Assembly: GCA_963675135.1 (NCBI GenBank)
Contig: CAVLYN010000018.1
Location: 102,955 to 166,954 of the forward strand
Direction of reading: 5' to 3'
From: Galeopsis tetrahit
Taxonomy: Eukaryota > Streptophyta > Magnoliopsida > Lamiales > Lamiaceae
DNA: 64,000 bases
In this document: in pieces, positions 18,554 through 28,991 of the stretch
How positions within the stretch are numbered: position 1 is the first letter of the stretch
Layout of the letters: each line of letters starts with the position of its first letter
Notes under the pieces: generated by a model
Seen by the model: the letters and a program-made list of their open reading frames with translations, nothing else
What the model was told of the DNA's origin: nothing
The model's database searches: none
Translations under genes and position numbers: made by a program

Positions 18554-19927
18554 TTAAATATCTCTTTTTAATTCGTATCCATCTTTAGTGTCTTTGATAA
18601 TCCAGCCTCTGGCTAGAACTTCATCTCTTATATCATCAGCAAGAATATAATTTTTATCAATTTTGGCTTGAACCCTCAAATCTACAAGTCGTAAAACATC
18701 CTCTGGTACTTTTTGGCTGTTTACATGTTTAGAATAAATAAAATTCAAGTTTGTATCTGCATGCACAATTGAAAGTAATTTAGAAACTTCTAAAATATCA
18801 TTAGCCAATTTTTTTGACTTGCTTAATTGTAATTTTTTAAAGGCAGCATATAAAAGAACAATAACAGATGGCGTGTTAAAATCATCTTCTAATGCTATCA
18901 TTACTTTTTGTACAAGATCGCTTTCATAATGCTCTTCATTTTTGTAATTAGGAATATTTTCTGCAAACAATTCCCATCGCTGATGAGCTTCTTTAATCTC
19001 TATTTCTTGGAACTCTTGCGATTGATTATACTGACCTTTATTCAAAAATAGTTTAATTGCTTCTGCTGAATAAATCTCAAGCATATCTTTAACGTAAATC
19101 GAGTTACCAAGTGATTTAGAAAGCTTTTTACCATCTTTAGTCATCATACCGTTATGAACCCAATAATTAGATGGATTTACACCATTATGAGCTACACTTT
19201 GAAGAATCTCATTCTCATGATGAGGGAAGATAAGATCTCTGCCGCCTCCATGAATATCAAATTTTTGCCCAAGCGTATGATGATGCATTACAGAACATTC
19301 AATATGCCAACCGGGACGACCTTGTGTTTTGAAGATACTGCTGTGATAGCCATACTTCTTATCTTCTTTCCAAAGGGCAAAGTCTGCTTTATGCCATTTG
19401 GCATAATCCTCAGTTTCAAGACGTGTATTGTTTTCGAGATCTTTTACAATTTTTTTAGATAACGGATAACGCTCAGGTGTATTAATTTGAGTGTTAAAAT
19501 AAATACCATCATCAGCTTCATAAGCATGACCGCTTTGCTTCAAATCATCAATATACTTTTCAATTTCTTTTAAATATTGAGTTACACGAGGCTCAACTGT
19601 TGGTGGTCTAATATCTAAGGTTTCAAGAAGATTGTGAAACTTTTCAACATATTCATTAACAAGCAGTAATGGCTCAATATTTAGTTTTTCTGCTTTAGCA
19701 ATAATTTTATCATCGACATCGGTAATGTTTCGAACAAATGTTACTTTATTACCTTTTCTTTCAAAGTAATTGCGCATCACTTCGAAAGCAACAATACTTT
19801 TAAGATGCCCAACATGAATATCATCATACAACGTTACACCACAAACATAAATAGATACTTCTCCATCTTTCAATGGTTTAAAATCTTCTTTTATCCCTGA
19901 TAATGTATTTCGTAGCCTAAGACTCAT
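18554..19927 (-). CDS. cysS: Cysteinyl-tRNA synthetase
   Basis: About 457 residues from ATG 19927 (MSLRLRNTLSG), with AGGA 8 bases upstream; an extension to 19957 is possible but lacks a site. CysRS charges tRNA-Cys. Visible are YVCGVTLYDDIHVGH (zinc cysteine and HIGH motif), FVRNITDVDDKI, GWHIECSVM, DIHGGGRDLIFPHHENE (zinc ligands) and KLSKSLGN (KMSKS). All catalytic motifs are intact and the length is normal. It is monocistronic, convergent with msrA. No leader peptide is seen upstream. Confidence 0.97.
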   Translation of the reverse strand: MSLRLRNTLSGIKEDFKPLKDGEVSIYVCGVTLYDDIHVGHLKSIVAFEVMRNYFERKGNKVTFVRNITDVDDKIIAKAEKLNIEPLLLVNEYVEKFHNLLETLDIRPPTVEPRVTQYLKEIEKYIDDLKQSGHAYEADDGIYFNTQINTPERYPLSKKIVKDLENNTRLETEDYAKWHKADFALWKEDKKYGYHSSIFKTQGRPGWHIECSVMHHHTLGQKFDIHGGGRDLIFPHHENEILQSVAHNGVNPSNYWVHNGMMTKDGKKLSKSLGNSIYVKDMLEIYSAEAIKLFLNKGQYNQSQEFQEIEIKEAHQRWELFAENIPNYKNEEHYESDLVQKVMIALEDDFNTPSVIVLLYAAFKKLQLSKSKKLANDILEVSKLLSIVHADTNLNFIYSKHVNSQKVPEDVLRLVDLRVQAKIDKNYILADDIRDEVLARGWIIKDTKDGYELKRDI

Positions 19928-20049
19928 AGTTAAATTCCTATATATTAATACCTGCATTTTACTATCAAATACTTAACAAAGTCAACTAATTGTTTGCACT
20001 AACCACCAAAAACATATATAATAAGGTCTCAATTAGAAATGAGGTTATC

Positions 20050-20340
20050 ATGAGTATATTAGATTTAGAAATGGAACAAAATGATGCCAAAGCTAAAACA
20101 ATTAGAGATTATTTTAAAAAATTGTTAACTACTTTATGGACAGAAGAAGATGGTTTCTCTGGTAAAAGACCATTTGGCAATTCTGGTTGGAAACATGATA
20201 TTTACAGAACCTTAGTATTAAAAAATATTATATTAGGAACTATTAGTGAATATGATGATTGCATCGATATTGATATTCCAATAGACTCGATTAAGAAAGC
20301 TGACAAATTAATTGAAGAAGCAATTTCAAGCATGATTTAA
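20050..20340 (+). CDS. Hypothetical small soluble protein
   Basis: 96 residues from ATG 20050 (MSILDLEMEQNDAKAKT), with GAGG upstream; the longer in-frame start at 19990 is unlikely. It is acidic, with a conserved-looking central FGNSGWKHDIYRTLVLK segment of the type seen in phage-encoded small proteins. A strong terminator follows immediately. No function can be assigned. Confidence 0.65.
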   Translation: MSILDLEMEQNDAKAKTIRDYFKKLLTTLWTEEDGFSGKRPFGNSGWKHDIYRTLVLKNIILGTISEYDDCIDIDIPIDSIKKADKLIEEAISSMI

Positions 20341-20350
20341 CGAAAAGAAA

Positions 20351-20378
20351 AACAAAGTAGTGTAACTACTTTGTTTTA
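20351..20378 (+). terminator. Rho-independent terminator
   Basis: ACAAAGTAGT/ACTACTTTGT perfect 10-bp stem with a GTA loop, 10 bases after the stop at 20340. Confidence 0.85.
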
Positions 20379-20386
20379 TATTGATC

Positions 20387-21650
20387 TCACTGAATATTAG
20401 AAATATTTACACTACTATTAAAGACTGGTATTATTGCACTTTTTTCAACTGGCATCACGTTGGCATTTTGTCCAAACTGATAATATTTTAATATTATATT
20501 CTGACCTTCAATTTTGGCACTTTTAAAGTTGTATTTTTTCATCTTAATCGTATCTGCTGTTATATCACCTTGACCAATATATTTTTCCAATGATTGAGGT
20601 ATAGAAAAAACTTTGACATTGGACGCTTGACCAGATAGTAAACTTTGATAAGCAACAATAAAATCTGACAACTTATTTGAATTAAAATTATTTGGATTTA
20701 GATCATCAATAATGATATTCAACTTATACACTTCATTTGATTTTATATTTTCTTTCTTAATGTTTTTAACAAAACTAGTAAAAGTATCATTACTATAAAC
20801 CAAAGATGAAATTATGGTTAAATTACTAATCAATTTTTTTGTTTTGCAACCGGCAAAACAACTTGTGAATCATCACCAGATGGTATGGATGAATCTACTT
20901 GACAATTACTTTCAGCTAAATACTCATAAACATTTGGAGATCCAATTTGAGCGCCTTGTGTTCCATTAGCATTTTTAACATATATAGTTATTGTTGTTTT
21001 TTTGAATAAATCATAATTTTTTCCATTCGTTGCTTTTTAGGTGCCACACAAACGTCTTGCCTTGAACTTTCTGTTATAACTTCTAGCACATCATTGTTAA
21101 CTACTGCTACACAGCTATTTGTATTATTAACAATACTGGTTACAGTTGTTTGTTTAAGTTTTCCATCTGAATAGGTATCTTGATAAGTAATTAAAGCAAT
21201 CATTGTTCCTGTGAATCCAGAAGGGCAATTAAGTGTTTTTAATTCCGTTCTTGTTTTTGTTGTTATAACTGGTGCTGGTGGAGTAGGCGGAATGTAAACA
21301 CAAGAACCTATTGCTGTATTAAAATAATAACTAGTAGCGTTATATCCTAAATTCCAATAAGAAACACCTGAGTAATCACATTGGCATCTTTTATACCTAT
21401 AATCACCATTCTGTATATAAGCAGCATTAAGAGAACCAAGCAATACTGAGGTAGTCCAACTTGTGGCGCTATTAGACCAATAATTTATATCTGCTGCTGT
21501 TGGTTGACAACCTTCGTTGCTTAAATACCAGCTTCTTGTGACACTAGATGCTGTTGCATAATCTAATGCATAGGATTTTATTGGACTAATGGATAAAAAT
21601 AAAACCATCAATGGCAATGTAAAAGTTTTTATTATTTGTGAAAATTTCAT
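20387..21650 (-). pseudogene. Secreted cysteine-containing protein gene broken by two A7 frameshifts
   Basis: Starts at ATG 21650 with a clear signal peptide (MKFSQIIKTFTLPLMVLF, cleavage near SYALDYA) and a cysteine-bearing exported domain including RSWYLSNEGCQPTAADINYW. The frame breaks at A7 (21001 region), giving an early stop. The next frame continues with coding character (TTITIYVKNANGTQG) to a TGA at 20830, within another A7. A third frame carries the last 148 residues. Restored, it would be one protein of about 420 residues. Alternatively the last part is a separate gene with a TTG start overlapping the TGA, but no ribosome site is visible. The family is not recognised. Confidence 0.6.
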
Positions 21651-21824
21651 TATTTTTTAAGATATATTTATAACCAAGTTAACATTTACATTAATTTGAT
21701 GTCAAATAATTAGCTCGTTAAATATATTTCTCACTAACTAATAAGCTTATTTTAAATGCTCACATTGCTAAAAAATATATATAAAAAAAAAGCTCTTATT
21801 TTCTATAAGAGCTTGAATTCAATT

Positions 21825-22435
21825 TTAAATAGAGTTTTTCTTCAAGGCTCTCAAAAAATCTTCACCACCAGAATTTTTGTTTTCGAATCTAACTGATAAT
21901 GTATATTCTAAACTTTTCAACATAACACATTGACCAAAGTAAGAAATAAGCCTTGAATCAGAATGTTCAGGATCTTTATAATCTAATTTTTCTATAATAG
22001 CTCCTGAACCATCATTTGCCTTATAGGTTTCTCCATTCATAGAAATTGTTTTATCATTAATTCTTATGTGTGATTTGCCATGTATAACATATTCATAAGA
22101 AATTTGAGCATTAAACTCTTTCTCTAACAAACTTTCAATGGAGGAAAAGAGAATCATCACAAGATTGTTTATCTCCTGTATAGTTACCTATCAAAGTAAT
22201 ACTTCTGATAACACTATTTTGGAACAAATTAACAATAACTCGCTTGCCTTCTGAATCTTTTTTACAATTAATATCCGTTGTAGATGATTTTTCGTCACAT
22301 ACAAAAACCTTTTTTCTCCAAGTCATTTCTGTTTTGATTGAAATCCAATCCAAAAAAAGAAAATGCTTTCATACTCGGATTTTCACATCCAACGAGGACC
22401 ATCGAAAGCATACAAAGTAATATAATTTTCTTCAA
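21825..22435 (-). pseudogene. Frameshifted lipoprotein gene, copy 2
   Basis: TTG start at 22435 with GGAG upstream, then a lipoprotein signal ending VLVGC. The body parallels the adjacent copy 1: NPSMKAFSFFGLDF, then STTDINC, NLFQNSVIRSI, SCDDSLF, NDGSGAIIEKLDY, SYFGQCVM. Two +1 insertions break it: an A5 run at 22303-22307, and one extra base near 22140. Each breaks the frame relative to copy 1. If not rescued, only about 45 residues are made. The protein family is not recognised. Confidence 0.75.
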
Positions 22436-22455
22436 TTTCTGATTCTCCAAAATTC

Positions 22456-23062
22456 TTAATGAACGGTTTTTGTATTCATTGTTTTTAACAATTCTTCCCC
22501 ACCAGAGGTTTTATTCTCAAATTTTAGGGATAGATTATATTCATTATTGTCAGTTACGATGCATTGACCAAAATAAGAAAGAATTCTCGAATTGGATTTT
22601 TCTGGATTTACATAATCCAATTTTTCTTCAATTTGACCGCTACCATCATTAGACTGATACGATTTTGCCATTAATTAATACAGTTTTATTGTTAATTCTG
22701 ACGGCATTATCGCCTGTTGTTTTTTCGTATTTGATGTCAGCATTAAACTCTTCTCCCAGCATGTTTTCAATGGAGAATAAGGCATTATCACAGGATTCTT
22801 TACCACCTGTATATGTTCCTGCAACAACAATACTTCTAATTACACTATTAGGGAAAAGATTTACTGTGACTTGTTTTCTTTCTATATTTTTTACACAGTC
22901 AATATCAGTTGTTTTTGTTTCATCATTGCAAAGAAATCCATTCTTCAACAAATCTTCTTTTGTTTGGGTGAAATTCAAACCAGAAAAAGAGAATGGCTTC
23001 ATGCTCGGTTTATCACAACCCGCTAGAGCCAACAATGCACAGATAATTATAAATTTTTTCAA
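22456..23062 (-). pseudogene. Frameshifted lipoprotein gene, copy 1
   Basis: TTG start at 23062 behind AGGAGAAAGG, with the signal peptide KKFIIICALLALAGC (lipobox LAGC). The body has ETKTTDIDC, NLFPNSVIRSI and SCDNALFSIENML. A single extra base in a four-base run (22663-22666) ends the frame at about residue 137. The remainder (YQSNDGSGQIEEKLDY, SYFGQCIV) continues in the next frame and matches copy 2, so this was one gene of about 200 residues. The break is at a different place from those in copy 2. Confidence 0.75.
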
Positions 23063-23160
23063 CTTTCCTTTCTCCTGATAGAGTTCATAAATTAGTGTCT
23101 AATAATAACTCAATTTGCGCTAAATTGCAAACATTTTACAGGAAGTTGAATCAATTTTAC

Positions 23161-23478
23161 CTATTTAAGACTTTTTGTAATTCTAGAATCATTATCAAGG
23201 TTTATATTTTTTAAGTTCAGTTTTGAAAACATCACTAAATGTAATTTTTCTATAATCGGCTTTTTAAGTGGTTCATCATAGTCATCTATCCTCATAGAAT
23301 CACGTATAGCATCAAAAGCTGACATTAAATCGTCACTTAATCTTGTATTAGATTGAACATTTTTATATTCATCTACAAATCTATTGTGAATAATATCTTT
23401 AATAGGCATAGCATTGATAACTTTATCAGAATCACTCTTTTTAAGTAAAAGCATCAGAAGCTCATTATTTTCAGTCAT
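23161..23478 (-). CDS. Hypothetical soluble protein
   Basis: A 105-residue charged, probably helical protein starting MTENNELLMLLLKKSD. No membrane segment, cysteines or recognised motif. It stands alone on the minus strand between the lipoprotein pair and the 23570 gene. Coding character and lack of overlap favour a real gene. Confidence 0.55.
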   Translation of the reverse strand: MTENNELLMLLLKKSDSDKVINAMPIKDIIHNRFVDEYKNVQSNTRLSDDLMSAFDAIRDSMRIDDYDEPLKKPIIEKLHLVMFSKLNLKNINLDNDSRITKSLK

Positions 23479-23523
23479 TGCCTTAAACTCTTATCACATG
23501 ATAATATTATATCTTAATTCCAA

Positions 23524-23559
23524 AGAGTCTTTCTATGATTGCAATAATAGAAAGACTCT
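23524..23559 (-). terminator. Terminator after the 23570 gene
   Basis: AGAGTCTTTCTAT/ATAGAAAGACTCT long stem, 11 bases after the stop of the minus-strand gene at 23570. Confidence 0.75.
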
Positions 23560-23569
23560 GTTTTGAAAA

Positions 23570-23962
23570 TCACCAGTCAATATCAATAGTATATTCACCA
23601 GCTTCAATCAATCCTTTGCTACAAAGATCGTTAGCAATCATCTGTACATCTGGATAGAAATTTCTTTCCCACCACATGTCAGTAAAATCATTACCAAAAT
23701 CACGTTTCTTAGGAGGTATCTTTTGATTAGGATCGCGTGCAAGCCAAGCAGCAAAACTAACTCCCCTTTGAGTATGATTAACTATTTCAGGAACTGTATC
23801 ATTCTTATAATCATCAGCTTCATCTGGAATAGTGATTCTCACATGCTGACGAGATTTACAACCATCTTGTTGTTGAAAACTATAATATTTACCATAGGTA
23901 TCAATAACTAGCTGATCCCAGTCGCTTACATCAATAATTTGTTCTGTTCTTGTTCTAATCAT
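23570..23962 (-). CDS. Hypothetical phage-like protein
   Basis: 130 residues from ATG 23962 (MIRTRTEQIIDVSDWDQLV), chosen because GAGA lies 8 bases upstream; an ATG six bases earlier is in frame but too close to it. The protein is rich in tryptophan and acidic residues (WWERNFYPDV, EYTIDIDW), in the style of small accessory phage or plasmid proteins. No domain recognised. Confidence 0.6.
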   Translation of the reverse strand: MIRTRTEQIIDVSDWDQLVIDTYGKYYSFQQQDGCKSRQHVRITIPDEADDYKNDTVPEIVNHTQRGVSFAAWLARDPNQKIPPKKRDFGNDFTDMWWERNFYPDVQMIANDLCSKGLIEAGEYTIDIDW

Positions 23963-24026
23963 ATGCATATTCTCATTGAAATTAATTTACGATTATAACA
24001 CAAATTGACATTTTTAAACAATATTA

Positions 24027-24608
24027 TTATTCTTTATTAAAAATAAAAGTTGATAGAAAACTTCCATTCTTTTGTATTTCGCAATTATTGTTAAAATAAA
24101 CGACATCCTTGCCATTTTCATTAAGTTCTTCTATTACACCAAGACTCCTACTTTCGTCTGCTTTCTTATTCGTTTTAGGAATGACTTGATTACTAAACGT
24201 TGCGCTGTTTGTTGCTTGCAAAAAACTGTCCATCTGAGTAATACTTTGATTTGCAATTTGGGGCATCTTTATATGTTTTCTTATATAGAATAGATTTTAA
24301 GTTGCTTTTTTCGTCAAACTTAACAATAGCATTTAATCCATTGTTAAACATTTTTGAGCAAGCATTTTTCAAATCTAAATTATCAACACAATCGAATCCT
24401 TTAGTAGAAAGAGTTTCTTATCATCTGTAAAACTCACATCATAATATTTAAAGGATTGATTATTTAACTCTACAACTTCTTCAACTTGAACTCTTTTTAG
24501 TGAAATATAGTAGTAAATTACAGTTAATACAAACAAACAAACTAAAACCACTATGGCCATTTTGAAAAAAGAAAAAACAATTTTATGTTTATCGAAATTT
24601 GAATTCAT
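24027..24608 (-). pseudogene. Membrane-anchored protein gene with frameshifts
   Basis: ATG 24608 starts a protein with one N-terminal transmembrane helix (KMAIVVLVCLFVLTVIYYYI) and a periplasmic domain. The frame ends at 24375. Coding character continues in a second frame (STKGFDCVDNLDLKNACSKM) and then a third, ending NGSFLSTFIFNKE at 24027. At least two indels are needed to join them. The restored protein would be about 190 residues. Function unknown. Confidence 0.6.
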
Positions 24609-24684
24609 TTTTGTAATTAATTACTATTTTAAATATAATAACTAAACCGTTTCTTAAAATCAAATGGTTCGTGTATTTAAAATG

Positions 24685-25668
24685 TCATACATGTCCATCG
24701 CTATTCAAACAAAGAAAATCTTTATTAGATACCTCTGGTTGCAATGTAATATGTTCAATATCAAATTCTTTTGACAACATTAGTTGTATACTTTTAAGGA
24801 TATTATCCCATTCGGACATTCTTTCAATTAAAATATGAGCAGACAAAGAAGTATTGTCAGAGTTCATTGTCCATATATGAAGATCATGTACAGATTTAAC
24901 GCCAGTTACTTTATCAATAGCATCACCAACTTTTTCGAATTCAACATGTTGAGGAACACCTTCCATCAGAATGTGTATAGACTTCTTAATTAATGTCCAA
25001 GTAGGACCAAGAATAATTAATGACACGACAAGAGACAAAATTGGGTCTATTACTGTCATATTTGTGTAATAAATAGCAACACCAGCAACAATCGTTGCAA
25101 TACTCCCAAGCAAGTCACCTGCAATATGAATCATTGCTGATTTAGTATTAAGGCTATGTTGGTCTTTAAGTAAAAATAAGGCTATCAAATTAATTGCAAG
25201 ACCTATACTCGCTACAATAATAACACCTTCTGCTTTAACTGGCTCTGGATGCAATATCCTTTGTACGGCTTCAAATACAATAAAGACAATTATCCCTAGC
25301 ATAAATAATGCATTCACAAAAGCACCAATGGTATCAGCACGTCCATGACCAAAAGAAAAGTCTTTATCTGCAGGTTTTTGACTTAAATGAGCCATTACTA
25401 AGGCAAATAACAATGCAGCAGAGTCTGTCAACATATGACAAAAATCAGCAATAAGAGCCAAAGAACCAGACCACATACCTGCAAACAATTCAACAAATGC
25501 AAATCCCAATGTCATAATCATTACTGTCATAAGAATAACTTTGCTTTTATTCTTATAATCATGATTATGATTATGCTCACCTTTTTTGTGAACATGATTA
25601 TGATTACTTAAATTTTGATCATCATGAACACAACTGTCATGATTATGATGTGCATGGAAATTTGTCAT
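24685..25668 (-). CDS. Cation diffusion facilitator (zinc/cobalt efflux)
   Basis: A 327-residue CDF protein exporting divalent metal, probably Zn2+, by proton antiport. A histidine-rich N-terminus (about 13 His in the first 35 residues) precedes six hydrophobic helices. The HxxxD metal sites are HMLTD in helix 2 and HIAGD in helix 5. A SFGHGRAD loop follows helix 2 and the C-terminal cytoplasmic domain contains VHDLHIWTMNSD. All key residues are present. It is closest in plan to ZitB/CzcD, but paralogs are hard to separate. Monocistronic. Confidence 0.93.
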   Translation of the reverse strand: MTNFHAHHNHDSCVHDDQNLSNHNHVHKKGEHNHNHDYKNKSKVILMTVMIMTLGFAFVELFAGMWSGSLALIADFCHMLTDSAALLFALVMAHLSQKPADKDFSFGHGRADTIGAFVNALFMLGIIVFIVFEAVQRILHPEPVKAEGVIIVASIGLAINLIALFLLKDQHSLNTKSAMIHIAGDLLGSIATIVAGVAIYYTNMTVIDPILSLVVSLIILGPTWTLIKKSIHILMEGVPQHVEFEKVGDAIDKVTGVKSVHDLHIWTMNSDNTSLSAHILIERMSEWDNILKSIQLMLSKEFDIEHITLQPEVSNKDFLCLNSDGHV

Positions 25669-25786
25669 AGATTACCTTTTTTTGTGGATTACCAATTATA
25701 ATACATATTTTGACACAAATCAATTAAATGTTATTTTAAACTATGACAAATATAAAACGCTAATATAATTCAATTTGGGATTTAAA

Positions 25787-26530
25787 ATGACAAACGAAAA
25801 ATTTAAAGAAATATACAAGAAGTATTCTGAATATCATGTATATTCCAATGAAAAATCAAAAAACAATATCATATCTTACTATAATGATTCCGGTGTAACA
25901 CTATTAAGTATTTTCACTTATATAATAATTGTTATATCCCTTCTGATCACAATGAGAATTTCTTTAGATTATAGTTTTATTCATTTTTACAAAGAAAAGG
26001 CGCTTGACACTCCAGAAACAAAAACGGTCTTTACCATAATATTTTTCATATTGACATTTTCATGTTTTTACGTTACTACAAAAAACAATATGAAAATAAT
26101 ATTTTTCTTTGGTAGATTAATGTCAAAAAATTTAGGACAAGAATTACAAATGCGTGACTTTGTTTATACAGGAGATTTAAATTCAATTTTCGATAAAAAA
26201 TTATTTTACATAGAAAAAGCATTAAAAAATAATAAGAAATTATTAATAAATGATGTGACAAATTTTAAGGGAATAAAAGGAGACACAATCCTAAAAATAT
26301 TTCACAATTCAAATGCTGAAAAAATAGACTTCTTATTTAAAAATAGAAACATTATTTTTGAAAAATTAGAAATTACCAAATCAAGCAAAAAAATGATCGA
26401 ATTTTTCGATTTGCTAACTATTGATAATGAAAAATCCATATTGAAGGAAAGAATTGCATTTCATAATAAATATATAAAAACAGTAAATGATAATATTTAT
26501 AATTTTCAACCAAAAAGAACCAGAGTATAG
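25787..26530 (+). CDS. Two-helix membrane protein, operon head
   Basis: About 247 residues from ATG 25787 (MTNEKFKEIYKKYSEYH), with GGGA upstream. Two transmembrane helices lie near residues 35-55 and 78-98. The remaining 150 residues form a lysine-rich, probably cytoplasmic and helical domain. It starts a run of four closely spaced genes (25787-27228) with gaps of 7, 1 and 4 bases. No family recognised. Confidence 0.65.
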   Translation: MTNEKFKEIYKKYSEYHVYSNEKSKNNIISYYNDSGVTLLSIFTYIIIVISLLITMRISLDYSFIHFYKEKALDTPETKTVFTIIFFILTFSCFYVTTKNNMKIIFFFGRLMSKNLGQELQMRDFVYTGDLNSIFDKKLFYIEKALKNNKKLLINDVTNFKGIKGDTILKIFHNSNAEKIDFLFKNRNIIFEKLEITKSSKKMIEFFDLLTIDNEKSILKERIAFHNKYIKTVNDNIYNFQPKRTRV

Positions 26531-26537
26531 AAACTCA

Positions 26538-26660
26538 ATGACTGGCATTAAAGAAAAAGCAGATTATGATAAAAGATTAAAACAAACACAAGACGAATTA
26601 TCAGTCGAACAAGAGCGATTAAATTATATATTAACTCTGAAAGAAAATGAAGGAATATAA
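26538..26660 (+). CDS. Small coiled-coil protein (40 aa)
   Basis: A short ORF from ATG 26538 encoding a charged peptide (MTGIKEKADYDKRLKQTQ, then DELSVEQERLNYILTLKENEGI) with heptad-like spacing. It lies 7 bases after the upstream gene and 1 base before the ATG of the next (26662), and its end supplies the GGA ribosome site of that gene. Position and composition support a real small gene. Confidence 0.45.
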   Translation: MTGIKEKADYDKRLKQTQDELSVEQERLNYILTLKENEGI

Positions 26661-26661
26661 A

Positions 26662-26913
26662 ATGGACATAACTGCATTAATTAATGAATATAAAAAAATT
26701 GATTTCAATGATGAAAAAAATGGACGAGTTAGAAGAAATGTAGACAAATATATAAATTTTCTAATCATTTATTTATTTATTTTATCTGTGCTTTACTATT
26801 GCATATTACAAAATACAATAATAATTAATATTTCAGCATCCATAGTATTTTTCCTTTTCTTAACATCAGGATTAAGAAAAAAAAGCATTATTAAGCTATT
26901 CAAAGAAAAATGA
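26662..26913 (+). CDS. Small two-helix membrane protein
   Basis: 83 residues from ATG 26662 (MDITALINEYKKIDF), preferred over the in-frame ATG at 26647, which lies inside the preceding small gene. A charged N-terminus is followed by two hydrophobic stretches (FLIIYLFILSVLYYCIL and ISASIVFFLFL) and a basic tail. Third gene of the 25.8-27.2 kb operon. Confidence 0.6.
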   Translation: MDITALINEYKKIDFNDEKNGRVRRNVDKYINFLIIYLFILSVLYYCILQNTIIINISASIVFFLFLTSGLRKKSIIKLFKEK

Positions 26914-26917
26914 CCGA

Positions 26918-27228
26918 ATGACTTATATTGAAATGTATTTGAAAGACAAAATATTCTCAGACAATTTAAATAACATTTTTAATAGCAAAGATTCAGAAAT
27001 TTTGTATATGGGATACAATGGAAACAAAAATTCCTCAGACATTAAAAGAGACATTGTTCTTAATGAGGGAATACCTTGTAAATTAATATTATCCGGCATA
27101 AAAAAATACCATTTAGATAAAGATGAAGAATCAAAAAAAACTAGCAGAGCACGAAATTGAAAACGTTTTTAAAAGCAGAAGGTACACCGCTTGGTAAAAT
27201 GTTGACTTTTATTGACGAAATCAAATAA
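26918..27228 (+). pseudogene. Frameshifted small protein, operon end
   Basis: Begins at ATG 26918, four bases after the preceding stop (MTYIEMYLKDKIFSDNL). The frame ends at 27160 after an A8 run. Coding character continues in a second frame (LAEHEIE) and then a third (KTFLKAEGTPLGKMLTFIDEIK) to TAA 27226-27228. Two single-base changes in A-runs would restore about 103 residues. Confidence 0.5.
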
Positions 27229-27308
27229 GTCTTATAATTTTCATTGATAATTGCATTGAATGTATGTTATGATATAGACCTGAACGCAACAGTTAGGAAT
27301 GACATTCG

Positions 27309-28984
27309 ATGCAAATATTCATCGCTACAGTCAATAAGCATAAAGAGCCTGAACTCAGTAGATATTTTAAGAATATCGGACTAAAAACAACCCACATCTA
27401 TCCAAAAGACGTTTCAAATCTCTCTAGTCTGCACAGTGAATACATGTGCGTTAGAGAGCAAACTACACTGGTCTCAAAAAAGACTGGAATCCAGAGTTTA
27501 AATGATAATTTTGAAGAAGTTATTCACACTTCAATTATTCAACTCGATACTTATTCAAATTTTACTAATCACACTTCTTACTTTGAAGCCCTCAGTTGAA
27601 GGAATGATTTTCCCTAATCTAAGAAAAGATTATGACCATAACGTTATTTTTGGTTGGGATGATATTTTTGTATCTTCAAAAACAATGAAAACTTATCAAG
27701 AAATGAAATCAAAAGGTTTAAAGAATTCTGCAAGAGATATTGCTTTCTCTAAAATGATTGATGCTTTGCCACACATCTTTAAATATAATAAAAAAGTCAA
27801 TTTGAATTTCAATCCAGTAGATATTGATGAAGTTATTTCATTTGAGCCTTTTATTAAACAGTTGTTTGACAATAACCAATATTATAGTATTGCCTACAAA
27901 AACAAAGCCTTTAACAGCATTATTAACCATGTTTTAAATGAAGGTCTTTTTATCCGTAGAGCTTCTGACCGGAAACAACGTAACTATTGGCTTCCGGGGT
28001 TAAATGCTGGTATTCCACTTACGCCGAAGAAAGATGAGCTTCATGAGTTAACATTTATGTTTCATGACATTATGCATTTTATCTTTCCTGATTTAATTGT
28101 AGTCAGTAATAATAAACAGAGCAAAAATAAATATATCATTTCTAGGATGATGAGCGAAGCTTTTACACTTGTATTAGCTGATATGATTTTTATTTCTGTA
28201 TTGAAAGAAAGCGGAATTGAATATGATTACAACAAAAGAAAAATATATCCTTTATTTGAAAATATTAAATTCGAATTAAGCTCAGATAGCCTTTCACAAT
28301 TAAAACAATTATTATGGGCTAATGTTAATTTCGCATTATTAGGGAAAGAGAAGCATTTAAAAGAACTTGTCAAAAATGATCAAGCCTTAGAAGCTTATAA
28401 AAACAAATACCAACGTTTCTTTCAAGAAGATTATCGTTGGACAAATAGTAATTACGACAATATTGCAAATGACTCTTTAAGAAATAATCTTTGGGTAAAA
28501 AATATTCATTCAAATTGTGGTCATATAGTTTCCACAACTGATGACTATTGTGAAAAATTTGATAGTGAAACATCATTTGAAAATCAAGTGTCAATCATCT
28601 TTGAAGAAATGTTCTCAAAAACTGAAGTCCATTATTTTAAGTACCGAATCATATAACAAAGAAATAGCATTAAGTAATTCTATTAAGCGTTATGTTTCTG
28701 GTCAGATTGCTTTATTTTATCGTTTTGAAACTTTATACAATAAGCTTTTTCTTGACCAAATTTCACTTATTATGAAAAAATATATAATCGACTTAAACGA
28801 TTTTAAAAACATAAAGTCCCTTTATAGTGTTTATATTAACAAGCTTGTTAACGATGACTTTATTACACAAAACGAAGCTGATGGATTTAATAATATTTAT
28901 CCTATTTTTAGCCCTTTCTACGTCTTCTATGAGCAAAAAGAAAGCGAAACATTTCAAGACACTTTAAACTTCATTTTTAATTGA
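27309..28984 (+). pseudogene. ITPase-like / helical metal-site protein, two frameshifts
   Basis: Three overlapping frames form one protein of about 558 residues. The first 97 residues begin MQIFIATVNKHKEPEL, the ATxNxxKxxE start of the ITP/XTP pyrophosphatase (HAM1/RdgB) fold. After a +1 shift near 27593 the same fold appears to continue (VIFGWDDIFVSSKTMKTYQEM, LKNSARDIA). A second domain follows, with HELTFMFHDIMHFIFPDL and MMSEAFTLVLADM; its spaced His, Asp and Glu suggest a helical metal site. Another +1 shift near 28640 precedes the last 110 residues. An AGGA site precedes the ATG. The 3' end is coupled to the ThyX-like gene. Function is inferred only. Confidence 0.6.
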
Positions 28985-28991
28985 GGCAAAT

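Noticed and set aside
20990..21010. Programmed -1 frameshift site at A7 in the secreted gene
   Set aside because: The heptamer fits a slippery site, but no stimulatory structure is evident, and several neighbouring genes carry similar unprogrammed breaks. Kept only as a slippage possibility.
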